DNA from: Cladochytrium replicatum
Lineage: Eukaryota > Chytridiomycota > Chytridiomycetes > Cladochytriales > Cladochytriaceae
Length of the DNA stretch: 64,000 nucleotides
Direction of reading: 5' to 3'
Assembly: GCA_025526935.1 (NCBI GenBank)
Contig: JAHLKD010000010.1
Location: 62,001 to 126,000 of the forward strand
Under the pieces are notes generated by a model. It saw only the letters and a list, made by a program, of their open reading frames with translations. It did no database searches and had not been told where the DNA came from. Positions 52,253 to 64,000 of the stretch are shown here, piece by piece. Position 1 is the stretch's first letter. Each line of letters starts with the position of its first letter. A program made the translations under genes and the position numbers.

Positions 52253-55252
52253 TCAAAGATCTCCAAACACGTTCGTCGGGGACGGTTTTGGCTTTGTCTT
52301 TGGCGTCGCCGAAGCGATCGAACCGCCACCCGACCCTCTCCCACCGCCGCTGAACCCAAGCGCAAACGTTCCAGCCGGATTCTGCGGCGGCGAAAGCACG
52401 CCGCTCCCCTTTGCACCGTTCGCGCTCTGGCTCGAGCCCGAGCTCGCCGCTGCTGCTGTAGCTCCGACTCCAAACTTCCTCCCGACCCTGGGAGGACTAC
52501 TCGGCCGAGCCGACGACGACGACACCTGCTTCCCTCGCTCCTCGTCGTCAAACCTGCTGAACCGCCCTTGCCCGCCGCTGACCCGCGATCCACCAACCGG
52601 TCTGGACGACGCTACCCCGCCGGCAGAAGCCGACGGCTTGAACAGGTTCGATACCGCCCCGGCCCCGCGACTAAACATAGACCCGACGTTGCCCGCGCTC
52701 CCACCGCCTTCCTCGGACGTGTCGCTGCTCATCGACGGCCGGCTGTTCAGAAGCGACTCGCGGTCGTTGGACGAGCTGCCACCTCCAGCGCCCAATGCAC
52801 CGCTCCGGTATTTCGCAAGGTAGTCCTTTGCGGTCTGAGACCGTGCACCACCCCCGCCTTGAGAACCGTCCGATGACACGTTCAGCCCGTGGCTCGAATA
52901 CGCGTACGTTCCACGGTTTTGCTTTCGCTCTTCAATCGAACGCTCTGGCAAGAAAAAAATACGGCCCACGACGTGTCACTTTTGTCTACCGCCGCGCAAA
53001 ACCATTTCTGGCTCACCTTGTTCGATAATCGTTCTGCCTTCCTCCGTATCGGCGTCGTTGGACGCGATTGTTTCGTAAAAGTAGTTTTTGATCTTGAACA
53101 AGCGCATGATCTTTCCGTGCAAGTTTACAAGGGTGACTCCTGCGATGATGGCGATCATCATCGGAAGCCATCGGTTGTACCCTTCACCGAGAAGGGGGGC
53201 AAGGTTCACGTTCTTTCCTTGGTACTACGCACGAATACGATAACAAAAGCTTGGACAATTACGTTGTTAATTGTGCGACTCACCTTGACAAACACCGAGT
53301 CCTCCTCATCGTTCACCATGTTGAGGAAGTTGTAGCACAGTGGGAATGTCAGACGACTAAAAACAAATGAAAAGTTATGACTTTGGCATTCAGATATGGT
53401 GCGTGATCGGTGAACAGTACGAACCATAGATATGCAGCGATGAAGAGCAGACTGCCCTCATCCGAATGATGCTGTGGAACCAGCTCATAAATATCAAAGA
53501 TTTTGACTCTGAAGAGCGAAGAGTATGCGCATGTGCACATGTACAACACGAACGAGGTGGAGACGATCTGAGAGAGAAAAATTCGAGATTGACATGAGCA
53601 ACCCTAAAACACAAAAAGTTTGACAGATAGTGAGATGTAGTACCTGCAAAATTAGGTATCCAGCGTTGCCGAGAATGAGAGCGGGAATGGAGAGCGTGAT
53701 GTTTGCAATATCCTTGTACTGGAAAGTTGACTCGGACCATACAAGTGCGATCGAGGCAAGGGCGAAAATAACAGAGGCCGTTCGGAGCAACGTTGGTTTG
53801 ATCCATATGTACCAGTACCAATCTAAGTCGAGGTGTGTTGATCTACAATTCGAACAGGGCACATGGAAAGTCTTACATAGTTTCAGCTTAAACTGCTTGT
53901 ATTGGTCATCTCTTATAGTAACGAGGCTTGACCTGAAAATACTGGATTTGAAAAAACGTGAGCCCACCACTGTTGTGTCATGATGCCTTCAAAACACATT
54001 ACTGGTCAGTGGAACTCTCGTTCGCGATGATATCTTGGAAAAGGAAGGCCTTCCTGAGCAAGAACTCATATTGTCTGAATTCAAATTTCTTGTGAGCAAG
54101 GATAAACAGAGAGCTCATTGCCCTTACGCCTGGCTGCGATCTTGAATGCGAACTGCACGTTTGATCCTTGCATGTAGATCTCTAAAATACTCGATGGTCA
54201 AGTCCGGTGGATGTTCGTCATTGTCGTACGCCCTGCCCTCTGAAGCAAGCGGGCACTACAACGATTCTCAGATCAGAAAAATCTTGTAATCGACAAATTC
54301 AGCCACCCACCTTCTTCAAGAGCTTATCCACGATATATCTAAGCGGATCGCCAGGACGAATCTTTTGCGCAGCGACGGCGATCTCTCGTGCAACCTCGTA
54401 CATCTCCGCCTCAGCATCCACCATCGCCTCCTTCCTCCGCGGCGCATGGAACTCCAGATACCGCAACGACCAATGCGCGGAAGCGTGGAACCACAGACCA
54501 CGTGGGACCTCAACGAGTCCATAGCCAAGCATGACGGTGACGAGGAGCAAACCCCATGCGTTGGCACCGGCCATTGCAAAGGCGAGGAGATCGGACCTAC
54601 GTTGGAGAGAGGTATTTAGACTATGCTGAAAGAGTAGGGGTTGGAGTTAAGACGTTACGTTTCACGGAAGACCTTGGACGCCAAGACGTAAATCAAAAAG
54701 ACGACACCAACAGCACCGACCATGGCATAGTAGATAAGATAGTCTTTGATCGCTCCAAGCAGTTTTCGTAAGGGAGTGAATTCTCCTGACCTGATCCAAG
54801 ACTGCATAATCGGAATAATGAACCTGCAGTGGGTCAACATTTTAGAATTCTTTGTCGGAACCGAGAAACTATGGCATATCATACCAAGTCAGATTGAACA
54901 TGGTCCAGTACACCAACTGCCAGAACACCCAAAGGAATCCTTCGTCGACATAGGCCCACGGTTTCGAGCACACTTCTTTACCATCAGCAACACAGTTTCG
55001 GTATAGCGTCTAAGTTTTTAATATTGACAATCTAAATGTGAGCGTCGAGTCTAATCGTTAAGCAATCCCATCGTTTACCGAAGCAAGGTCAAGAGGCAAA
55101 ATGACGATGATCGAGAAAGGGAACAGCCATGCAACCATGAGAGTGATTTGTGCATACCACGGGAATGTTTTTCTGTTCCCATAGTAGTCCAGCAGGGAAG
55201 CAACACCGGCCGCCAGCAGTATCAGCAACGCCGTCACCAGGAAGTACGCCAT
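52253..55252 (-). CDS. LMBRD2: LMBR1 domain-containing membrane protein, LMBRD2-like
   Basis: Exons 55079-55252, 54885-55009, 54659-54823, 54311-54596, 54128-54255, 54003-54074, 53877-53932, 53644-53822, 53425-53567, 53284-53356, 53017-53212 and 52253-52944; 762 residues. Membrane helices appear in each early exon (FLVTALLILLAAGVASLLDY; YAMVGAVGVVFLIYVLA; LLLVTVMLGYGLVEVPRGLW). Later come WIKPTLLRTASVIFALASI, RLTFPLCYNFLNM and GEGYNRWLPMMIAIIAG, then LHGKIMRLFK. The GYGLVEVPRGLW and RLTFPLCYNF blocks mark the LMBRD2 branch. The last exon adds about 230 residues of Ser/Gly-rich cytoplasmic tail, longer than the domain needs. Human LMBRD2 has been linked to GPCR and endosomal signalling. Exon 7 has two in-frame acceptors nine bases apart (53932 or 53941). 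Confidence 0.88.
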
Positions 55253-55457
55253 GCTTGATGTTTAAGATTGTACGGACACCAAGCCACTGAATCTGGTTGT
55301 TGAACTTGCTAAACCCCTTCGACTCTGCGAAAACGACATAATAACTATTGATAAATGATTATTGGATACATGTACATAATTCTGGAGATCGACAGATCAA
55401 AAATCAAAGTCTTCCCTGTCCCGCCTTCCATTTGGTGAAGTTGCATGCTTCATTCTG

Positions 55458-55625
55458 TTAGATTGAAGGGGCACAGATATGATCTCCCGTGTGTGCTCGA
55501 ACAATAGCTTTAGCTTGATATTCTGAACCTCCAAGATTGTTAAGCACTTGCTGAATGAGCGCGAGTGGGTTCGTATCTGTGTTCTGCACCTTCAGCTCGA
55601 TTTTCTGGTCCAGTGGATGCGACAT
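55458..55625 (-). CDS. Unrecognised 55-residue protein
   Basis: ATG at 55625 (MSHPLDQKIELKVQ), then NPLALIQQVLNNLGGSEYQA and a short end. A helical, slightly acidic small protein without a recognised family. It sits just upstream of LMBRD2 on the same strand and is divergent from the gene at 55756. It could be a complete small gene or the last part of a spliced one. Confidence 0.4.
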   Translation of the reverse strand: MSHPLDQKIELKVQNTDTNPLALIQQVLNNLGGSEYQAKAIVRAHTGDHICAPSI

Positions 55626-55755
55626 TTTGTAAACAGCAAACAAAACTTTTCGGTTCTTCAGCAGCTGCTTAAATTATGGACTTTTTCGGTAAGCAACCCG
55701 ATGATAATTAAAGAAGCACGACGGTCGGTTAACGTAGAACGTACGCTCTGAGCAC

Positions 55756-56829
55756 ATGCGGTCATCTTTCAACATTGTGAACGTTGCTGCGTTTCGAAGT
55801 TTTGGGTCTTTCACCAGTTCCACTCTGATGGAAGATGCTCTACATCAACCCACAAAGACATGTGTAAGCCACTTCATTATGGAACGATTGCACACGATTC
55901 TGGAGTTTGTGCAGGGTTTGATCAACGACGCAGTTGATGATCAGCTTAGCGTGATCGTACCGGTACAACCATCCTTGGGATATATTTCTCGTACTTACGC
56001 TTGATCCGTCGATTCATTCAGGAAATTTTAAAAAATCTCGGCAACGAGTATATATTAAGCAGGAGAAGCGAACAAGTCTTCGAGCAGCTTTTTGTCGAGA
56101 CCTTGAATGAATTCAATATGGTATAGTATAACTTTACCAGAAAAGTAGGTGCGGTTTTTTTCTAACGTGTTGCAGTATCAACACGCCATAGACGAGCATC
56201 GCACTTTCTATCTGTTCGACGTTGTCACGAACGAAGTCATCGAGGATTTCATTGTTCGTGAGGCGTTCTACGCAGCCAAGCAGGTGGAAACATATCTAAT
56301 CCACTTGCCACTCATTCTCATGCAAAAACAGTTAAACAGAAAAATCTACCAGCACAAATCTCGTCGCAAGAAGTTGGAAGCTGAACTTGCACCGCCGTAC
56401 GTGCATCCAAATCACCGCCGCCAGAGTTACCCCTTTATCCGTGAGCCATTCCCGAGTGGAACTGGGCTTCCAGCTGTTAGATCAAGAACCCTTGATATCG
56501 CTATGGAGCGTATTGTGGACAGGTTGATGTTCCAAAGGCTCGCAATGCATTTTCAGTCTGATGGCATGTTGATGACTGTGACTGATCTCACTGAGAGAAT
56601 AGTGGACGGAATGATCTTCAAACAAGTTCTGTTAAAGTATGCGAGCTTAAGGGGGATCATGCAAACTGAAGACGGCCCTCATAGTCCAAATCCTCTCGAA
56701 AATGAAGATGCAAGCAATGAAAACTCAAAAAGAAAGCGTCAGCTAACTCTTTCTTCTAGACCACACCCGATTCACCAGCACCCGAGTGATTTCTTGAACT
56801 CAATATCGAGGTTGTCGAGCAGAGAATGA
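55756..56829 (+). CDS. Unrecognised helical protein with repeated modules, 319 residues
   Basis: Exons 55756-55962, 56022-56120 and 56176-56829 join in phase 0. The sequence repeats a helix pattern: MERLHTILEFVQGLINDAVD, EQVFEQLFVETLNEF, IEDFIVREAFYAAKQVETYL, MERIVDRLMFQRLAMHF and TERIVDGMIFKQVLL. Each module is roughly 20-25 residues with acidic/hydrophobic [ED]-x-[IV]-[VF]-[DE]. The C terminus is Ser/Pro/His-rich. I know no family with this pattern; the repeats recall dimerisation helices of ciliary or cytoskeletal scaffolds, but that is a guess. Upstream non-coding exons are possible. Confidence 0.65.
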
Positions 56830-57130
56830 AGCGAAGTGAAAACAGTGCACCTGCATTGGGCATTAGCAGAATAAATAAACTGTCAAAGTAGTGATAAAGC
56901 AAGACATTCCCATCAATCGATGGGATACGGTTCAAGGCTTGGACCAAACCTTGCCCACAGACTCGTTGATGCCCATTTTAGCAGCGCGATCAACCCAACC
57001 CTTGTGCACCATGTGCATGTCGATGATGCCGTTATTTAACTCAAGGTAAGTTCTGAAATCCTCCTCCCTCAAAACCGGCCCGCTCCACATGTCTTGATCG
57101 ACCCTGATCTTTAGGTCCCAGTTTAGGTTT
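56830..57130 (-). other. Open frame beyond the FkbM stop
   Basis: The frame 56932-57150 (MKTKNLNWDLKIRVDQ, ending GWVDRAAKMGINESVGKVW) overlaps the last codons of the methyltransferase in another register. It reads like genuine coding sequence. It could be its true C terminus if a one-base shift or an unseen intron lies near 57145. Confidence 0.4.
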
Positions 57131-58464
57131 TTAGTCTTCATGTGGGACAAGCCCTACCTCGTATCCAAGAGAGATCCATCTCTTCAGGTAATCCACAGCA
57201 ATGTTCATCCCGCCCATCATACCAGGTGAAACCTCTGACCGGATGTATGGGATCTGTGCGCAGCGGAAGAAGTGGAGGCCACCTTCAAGGACATTTGGTT
57301 CGTATCCTTCGACGTCGATCTTGAGCACACCGATCCGAGGCGTGCCGTGTAGACCGTACGGTGTTTCATGCCACGCACTGCCGATCTTCTCTTCCGGCGA
57401 AGTGCATGAGTAGGCGGACAGAACCTTCGAAAGAAGATATGACGAAAGCTCCCCACGAATAACATAGTTCTCTGGTGCGCTGATACACACTGCGTTAATC
57501 AACTTCATGCACCGCACCACATTTCATTGAGTGGTTACCGATAGTCAATCCCTTGATGTGGCCGTCTCCTACGTTTCCATTGCCACTGATGATGTAGCAA
57601 TGAGTTTCTTTCTTCCCCAGACCAATCGGGAAGTAGGCTACTCGAGACATAATGGACGGATTGCCGCACAATGTTGTCCTCTGAAGGATCTACCCGCAGA
57701 TTCCTTCGTAAGGAGTTTCCATCACATTCTTCAAATTATTCTCTTACCTCATTCTGAGACATGGGCTCGAAAGAGAGCACAGGATAACCCGCTGCCGCCA
57801 TATTGAATGTAAACCAACCGATATTGGAACCAATGTCCATGAAGGCTGGAGTCTCCCCGGTGACCATTGCAACACTCTGCAGTTTTTCCTTGATCATCGC
57901 AATAGCCTGAGGCTCCCAGTTCCCTGAAAGCTCAAATCTAATGAAAAGTCCACTAGCAGGCATCATACCCCAGTACCTGTTGCCTAAGTCAATATAACAG
58001 TTTGTTAACGTCACGAAAATCTACAATCATAGACGTACCATAATATTGTTTGAAACGATGTCTTTGTCCCTTTCATCCAGTCCTTTATACAGGTACACGT
58101 CGAATGTGCCTGTCGACGTTTGTGCCCGCACACTGACGATCGGGGCGATCGAGGAGGCGGCGTTGGCCAATGGGTCAGTTTGCGGCAGGTCTTGCCTGAG
58201 CGCAGCAATTTGATTGTACTTTCTAAGTCTGCAGAAGAGACTTTGCTTCTGCTCATATACTGTTCCGAATTGCTCACGCACTGTCGGTGTGATGATAGGC
58301 GCAGACTCGTGCTGCACTACCAGCGGAGCAGGTAACGGCCTTGATGTGTAGACAACGAAAGAAGTTGTGCTGATGAGTGCTATAATGGCTCCTGCCAGGA
58401 TGATTTCCCTCCAGTTGGGTGCCCCTTTCATCGCGTAAGCTGGCGTGTTTTCGCGTTTGGTCAT
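57131..58464 (-). CDS. FkbM-family SAM-dependent methyltransferase, membrane-anchored
   Basis: Exons 58035-58464, 57748-57983, 57539-57680 and 57131-57489; 388 residues as drawn. Residues about 20-42 form a signal anchor (EIILAGAIIALISTTSFVVY), so the catalytic part is probably luminal (Golgi or ER). AFMDIGSNIGWFTFNMAAAG is the SAM-binding loop and LSFEPM follows it. The FkbM signature VLKIDVEGYEPNVLEG lies in the last exon. FkbM enzymes O-methylate sugars and other small substrates. The first donor (gtctat) is weak, and the C terminus may be longer (see the frame at 56932-57150). A sugar-methylating role is inference from the family. Confidence 0.82.
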
Positions 58465-58535
58465 GTGCCAGCTTCCAATTTTGGTAATTCAATAACGTGT
58501 GCGGCATGGAGATAATTTGGTGGAATTTCTACTGA

Positions 58536-58781
58536 ATTCGTCATTCGGAGGGGATCAAATGTATTATCGGTCGTTACATCGACACAAAGTATGTCAGACT
58601 CAACATTCAGGTTGCAGGAGAGACAACTCAGTGTCTCACCCCTGGAATGCTCATCAAAGTTGCTACAAAAGGACGGCTCCAGAAGGAGTTCTCAGTGCAC
58701 AGCCTGAAATATATCCGCTTTACTTGGCATGGAAAAGGACTCCCGTCCACTTTAGGGGGGCTCAAATTCTGTGTTGACTGA
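58536..58781 (+). other. Orphan exon-like open frame
   Basis: Eighty-one codons without an ATG start, reading KYVRLNIQVAGETTQCLTPG and SLKYIRFTWHGKG to a TGA at 58779-58781. Composition and alternating hydrophobicity look coding, but there is no room upstream for the rest of a gene. It is possibly a decayed gene fragment. Confidence 0.3.
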
Positions 58782-59292
58782 AACGATCAGTACGAAGTTT
58801 CGAGGTCTTCGCAACCGACTTTACTCAGCGGCGATCAAGAGAACATTCTTTCAATAATCCGAATACAAAACTTGGTATTCAATCGAAGACATCGTCGTTT
58901 ATAGCTTTTGTCTTGTTATCAATTGTCCTCGTTTAAACAAACATCACCAATCGTTCACGGTCAATGAAATGATAATAAAACGATCGTAGAGAATGGCACG
59001 GAAGACATTGAGACGACCATGCGATCTGTGTAAAATAAGGATGGGATAATCATAGTTACCGGAACAGTTCCTCACACCAACACCGAATTGCTCGAAATAC
59101 ATTTTCTGCTGTCTGCAGAACTAAGGTTCCGAATATATTTTAACTGTTCTTACGATAAACAAGATGTCTTTCGACTGTGTTACGATAACATGTCTCTGTA
59201 TAGCCCTGAGCACGAAAGTACGTCACATTTCACAGCTCTGCTGAAGAGAAAACAGCCTTTATTCAAATTATCCACATTACTAAGCTGCCACT
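58782..59292. other. Intergenic, nothing recognised
   Basis: Between the orphan frame and the amidase stop; AT-rich, with no supported coding or repeat. Confidence 0.5.
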
Positions 59293-62283
59293 CTAGTATA
59301 CTCTAGAACCGGTTTTGACCGGCTTCACTATTCCAGCAGCCTCAAGATCTGCAACAAGCTTCAATAGCATCAAATCGCAGTTTTTGTGCGCCAGGAAGGA
59401 GATTGTCACAGGCATATACTCTGTTCGACCAGCGTAGTTGAAGCTCCCGACGGTGGAGTTATACGGTGCCTCACCGATTGGTACGATAACATCCGGGATC
59501 TCGGCATGCACAGATATGCGTCCAGAGCTGAAGCCGTTTGGAAGGCTGGGCGGTGAGCTGGTGCGGGTGTTTCGAGGGCTTGGAGACCCAGACGACTGTG
59601 GGTAGATCATGATCGAATCGGAGCACGTCAGATTGTCCGACTTCTGGATTGTGTTCAACCACCTGAAGCAAAGTTTTGTTTAACGAACACTCGACTATTG
59701 GTTGGACTGGGTGAGCTTACCAATTCTTGAATGTGTTCTTCTGAGTAAGTGCTGCCTGATACCTACTCTCGTTCAACGTTGCACCATATCCCCAGCGAAC
59801 GACTGGTGTGGGGTTCAGGAAAGGGAAGTAACCTTTAGCACGGATGTGATCTTCAACGAATGGCTTTCCGAAGAAGAACCACTGGTAATAGCCAATGATG
59901 TCAGTGTATGTGGCTGTTGTGTACGCAAAATAAGTATGGTCCCAAAATCCTCAGATGCTCCCTCACTTGTGAGATAAGTGTTCATGGGTGTTGAAACGCC
60001 AGACGTGTTAGCCCAGGTCGACGATATGCTGATCGGTGTTCGCGTTGTGTTCAAGAAGCTCTCAAGTTTCACGATAAAGCTTTCAAACAATGGGTTCGGT
60101 GAAGAGCCCCAGTAATCTGTGGGATAAAGTAGTTTCTTGGGGTACTGACTGTAGTGCTAGAAAATACTCCTGTAAGTTCAAGAGGTAATATTAGGAGAAA
60201 ATAGTGCACCTTCATGGATGGGTACATAGCGCTCCCAAACTTGTACAGCAAAGCACCAGTTCTAGTGAAGTATCCAGCAGTGTCAAGGACGTCCGCGAGT
60301 GGCATGACGTTCGTCAAGTCCGCTGCACCGAAAGATGGCCGAATTCCGAAAACTCCTTGAGCTCCAGCGGGCCCCCTAATCGATCCACCGGTGTCAGATC
60401 CAATCGTCTTCCCGACGGAACTTGTCAGTAATGGAGTTAACATCAAACTGAGTAAACTTACCACATCGATCCAGTCATATGCGGCAATAGCAGCACCTGA
60501 TCCAGAGGAAGATGATGAAGGGTTGTTATAACTATCACCGCGCGGGTTAAATGGGCAGTGGTAATCAACTATTAACCCCCCGATGGTCAGCAAACATAAA
60601 AGCGAGGGCAATTGTGAAACATACCCCAGTCGATTGTTGGATTCTCGCCGTTCGCGAATTGAGACGTCTGTGGTGAAATCGAACTGTAAGTCGGACCGTT
60701 CTAAATTCTGCAGTTAATTGGCTTACCTTTGACTTTCCAACGGGGATCGCACCTGCATCGATCAACAGCTGAATGATCGGAGCAGTCGACGTTTTCTTTG
60801 GATACAGCTCGTAGCTGTTTGCATTGAGGAGGTGAGAAAGATGTGCATGACAATTCGTGAAGCAAACCTACTATGCACGACTTGAGCATCCTGTTTTCAG
60901 ACCCGCCAGATCGTAAATGTCCTTCACCGCAATTCGAACTCCCTGGAGAGACCAGATTGAACAAATTCCAGTGTATTCAGCAATATATTTACCGCAAGTG
61001 GTTTGGACGAGCCAGTGTAGTACAATCGGGATGGTACGGCGATGCTTGGAGTGTCATCGCTCTATGTCGTAAATTTTTGCGTAAGCGAATGCAATAAGTA
61101 ATCAAGATTAGGTTTTCAAAACGTACATCCACTCCTGATGAAAGAGGAAGCCAGCCGCCCTTTGGGTCGGGGGAGATCCCAGTCAAGAACGCCTGGTACG
61201 AGTCTCGATAAACGCGATAGGCGGGGTAGAGCGTCAAGACCGAAGCAGAGTTCTTGTTATACACTTGCGCCAAAACAGGTCCTTCAGTGATCTGTAGAAC
61301 CATGAGTATTTTCTCTCCCAATGATCTCGTTGGGATCTCAAACCAACCTTAATCCCGGAAACAGACTGGACCGTTGCTCCAGTAAGTGCGCCGGCGAAGA
61401 TAACAAGCTTAGTGCCTTTTGACTTTAAAAGTGCTTCTATCGCGCCAGTGTCCGCCGTGGCCGATGCTCCTACATATTTGACAATAACAGCTGCAAACAA
61501 TACTAATCAGTGACCAGTAACCAAATTACAAACCGAAAACATACTTGTAAGGAACCCCTCGCTGAAAACATCATCTTGTGATAGGAATGTTGCAATCTTG
61601 TCACCCAAGCTCGCTGCCGTCGGCACCGACGAAAAGCTCATGATTGTGAGGGGCACCAAACCCAATCCCGACGTGGTTTTGATGACAGTGGAGCACGTCA
61701 CTTCACCAACAGGATCAAACGGAACGACTACATACAACGTTAGATCTCAAGATGATCTGCAAATCGCAAACCCTCACAGATAGTTCGACCATCGAAAATG
61801 ATACTGACGGACTGCTGACCCACGGGCTCGAGGAATCCAATGGTGCTGTTGCTCCCGTTTCCAATGTAATCACAATTGCCAGTGCTCGGATGATGAGTGC
61901 ACCTACACAAGGGTTCTTGGGATCAGGTCTCTTCATGCACATCTTCATCCAAGCACACACTTTTTCTTGGGGGTGTAGTCCCGCTTCGCTGAGCGCTTCC
62001 TAGCATCACGCGGCGTTTCGACCATGGGGACATAACGACTGTGCAAATGCGCTTTTGGGTGCTCCCCGGTGTACTCGACGTCCCTAACGGGCATCACGGA
62101 ATTAATAGATTCAATGAATGGATATGGATCGTTAGCTCACCGCAGTGTCGCCAGCAGAGGTGCGAGGGCATCGCGAGGAAGAAGCTCGTGCGGATCAGCT
62201 CTCTCTATCAGATCCGCCGCGGCTTGAGCGACCGTGGACGCAAAGATCGTTCCCGCAATGAGAAGAAACTTTGTTCTAACCAT
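59293..62283 (-). CDS. Secreted amidase (amidase-signature family)
   Basis: ATG at 62283 with a signal peptide ([19 protein letters not shown]); about 15 exons to the stop at 59293. The N-terminal 300 residues ([28 protein letters not shown]) form an extra domain before the amidase fold. The catalytic elements are all present: Lys in [14 protein letters not shown] (about 60920), the Ser/Gly run [15 protein letters not shown] (about 60500) and the nucleophile loop [14 protein letters not shown] (about 60390). The C-terminal half includes [15 protein letters not shown] and [20 protein letters not shown]. The family hydrolyses amides; the substrate is unknown. One 32-nt intron is needed near 61770-61801. 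The exon joint at about 60462 is one base off the canonical sites and remains unresolved. Confidence 0.85.
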
Positions 62284-62814
62284 AATTCTAAGTGTGAGGA
62301 TCATTAGGACCAAGAGCTGTGGATTATATATGGGTGGCAGCCATGATATCCTTCCCACGAAATGCCCGCTGGGACTTTCCAACAGTATCATCCGGTATCT
62401 TGAATCTGGTCCAGAGCTTATCGTTCGTTCTAATTGGTCATGCACATCTTTAACAAGAAAATTTTGCGTGGGCTTCTATAGTTTCTCCTAATCCAACGAG
62501 TTTCCAATCTTCTCTCAACTATACTCAACTAATCTGGAGTCGGGTTCAAAGCACTAGTCCAGACGGGGACTGAATTGCCTGTGAGCAGCGCACGCTTAAT
62601 CGGGGTCATGGTCATGCTATCTTATCATGAAGAAAATTTATCCAGTAGTTCTGCTGATGTGATTGGTTTGAGATGGGAGAAAGCTTTCTGTGCACTGTGA
62701 GCAGCATCGAAAACGATAAAACAGGCGGCGCTGAAAGCTCCGAGATGGACATGCCTCCCTCGATTGGTTCAAACTCTGGGTCACATTATAAACTGGAAAG
62801 ATAACAACGATAAC
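62284..62814. other. Amidase promoter and SQOR 3' region
   Basis: No coding supported. The segment carries the TATA-like element at 62333-62340 and probably ends in the 3' UTR of the sulfide:quinone oxidoreductase gene. Confidence 0.5.
62333..62340 (-). promoter_or_regulatory. Probable TATA box of the amidase gene
   Basis: attatata on the plus strand reads TATATAAT on the minus strand, about 50 bp upstream of the amidase ATG. Confidence 0.5.

Positions 62815-64000
<1,186 letters not shown>

Overview
This is a eukaryotic nuclear window. Its compact genes are split by many short GT-AG introns, mostly 32-75 nt. The gene set (mitochondrial calcium uniporter MCU, FIG4, LMBRD2, a C9orf85/DUF2039 protein, NSE3, sulfide:quinone oxidoreductase, a Crz1-like zinc-finger factor) points to an early-diverging, probably zoosporic (chytrid-type) fungus. 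That placement is inferred from gene content, not from a marker gene.

Layout. 1-6.4 kb: a partial HAD hydrolase, a DUF2039 protein with an acidic tail, an unrecognised 218-residue protein and a Crz1-like C2H2 factor. 6.8-26 kb: a transposon graveyard. It holds one copia element whose 5' half is inverted relative to its 3' half. A non-autonomous LTR element (LTR-internal-LTR-internal-LTR, 5-bp target duplication) is inserted in the integrase of that copia element. Further right are two more copia relics, a hAT transposase relic, a dead LINE interrupted by a hAT-type MITE, and a 14-bp minisatellite at copia breakpoints. 26.6-36 kb: a CID-domain protein tail-to-tail with an 18-exon FIG4, a coiled-coil protein, a row of small ORFs and MCU. 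36.4-43.8 kb: one giant gene joining two glycosyltransferase domains to a TIG/REJ/GPS ectodomain and a C-terminal membrane helix. 43.8-47.4 kb: no convincing gene. 47.4-64 kb: dense genes: a CC1-box coiled-coil protein, NSE3, an unrecognised coiled-coil gene, LMBRD2, two small or unknown genes, an FkbM methyltransferase, a secreted amidase and sulfide:quinone oxidoreductase (cut by the right edge).

The genes do not form one pathway. FIG4 (endolysosomal phosphoinositides), LMBRD2, NSE3 (SMC5/6), MCU and SQOR (mitochondrion) are ordinary housekeeping functions. Two observations stand out. The MCU DIME-motif aspartate is encoded by a 4-nt microexon. The giant glycosyltransferase protein has a polycystin-like REJ/GPS exterior. 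All exon models were built by eye from reading frame, splice consensus and family motifs; places where frames do not join cleanly are flagged.
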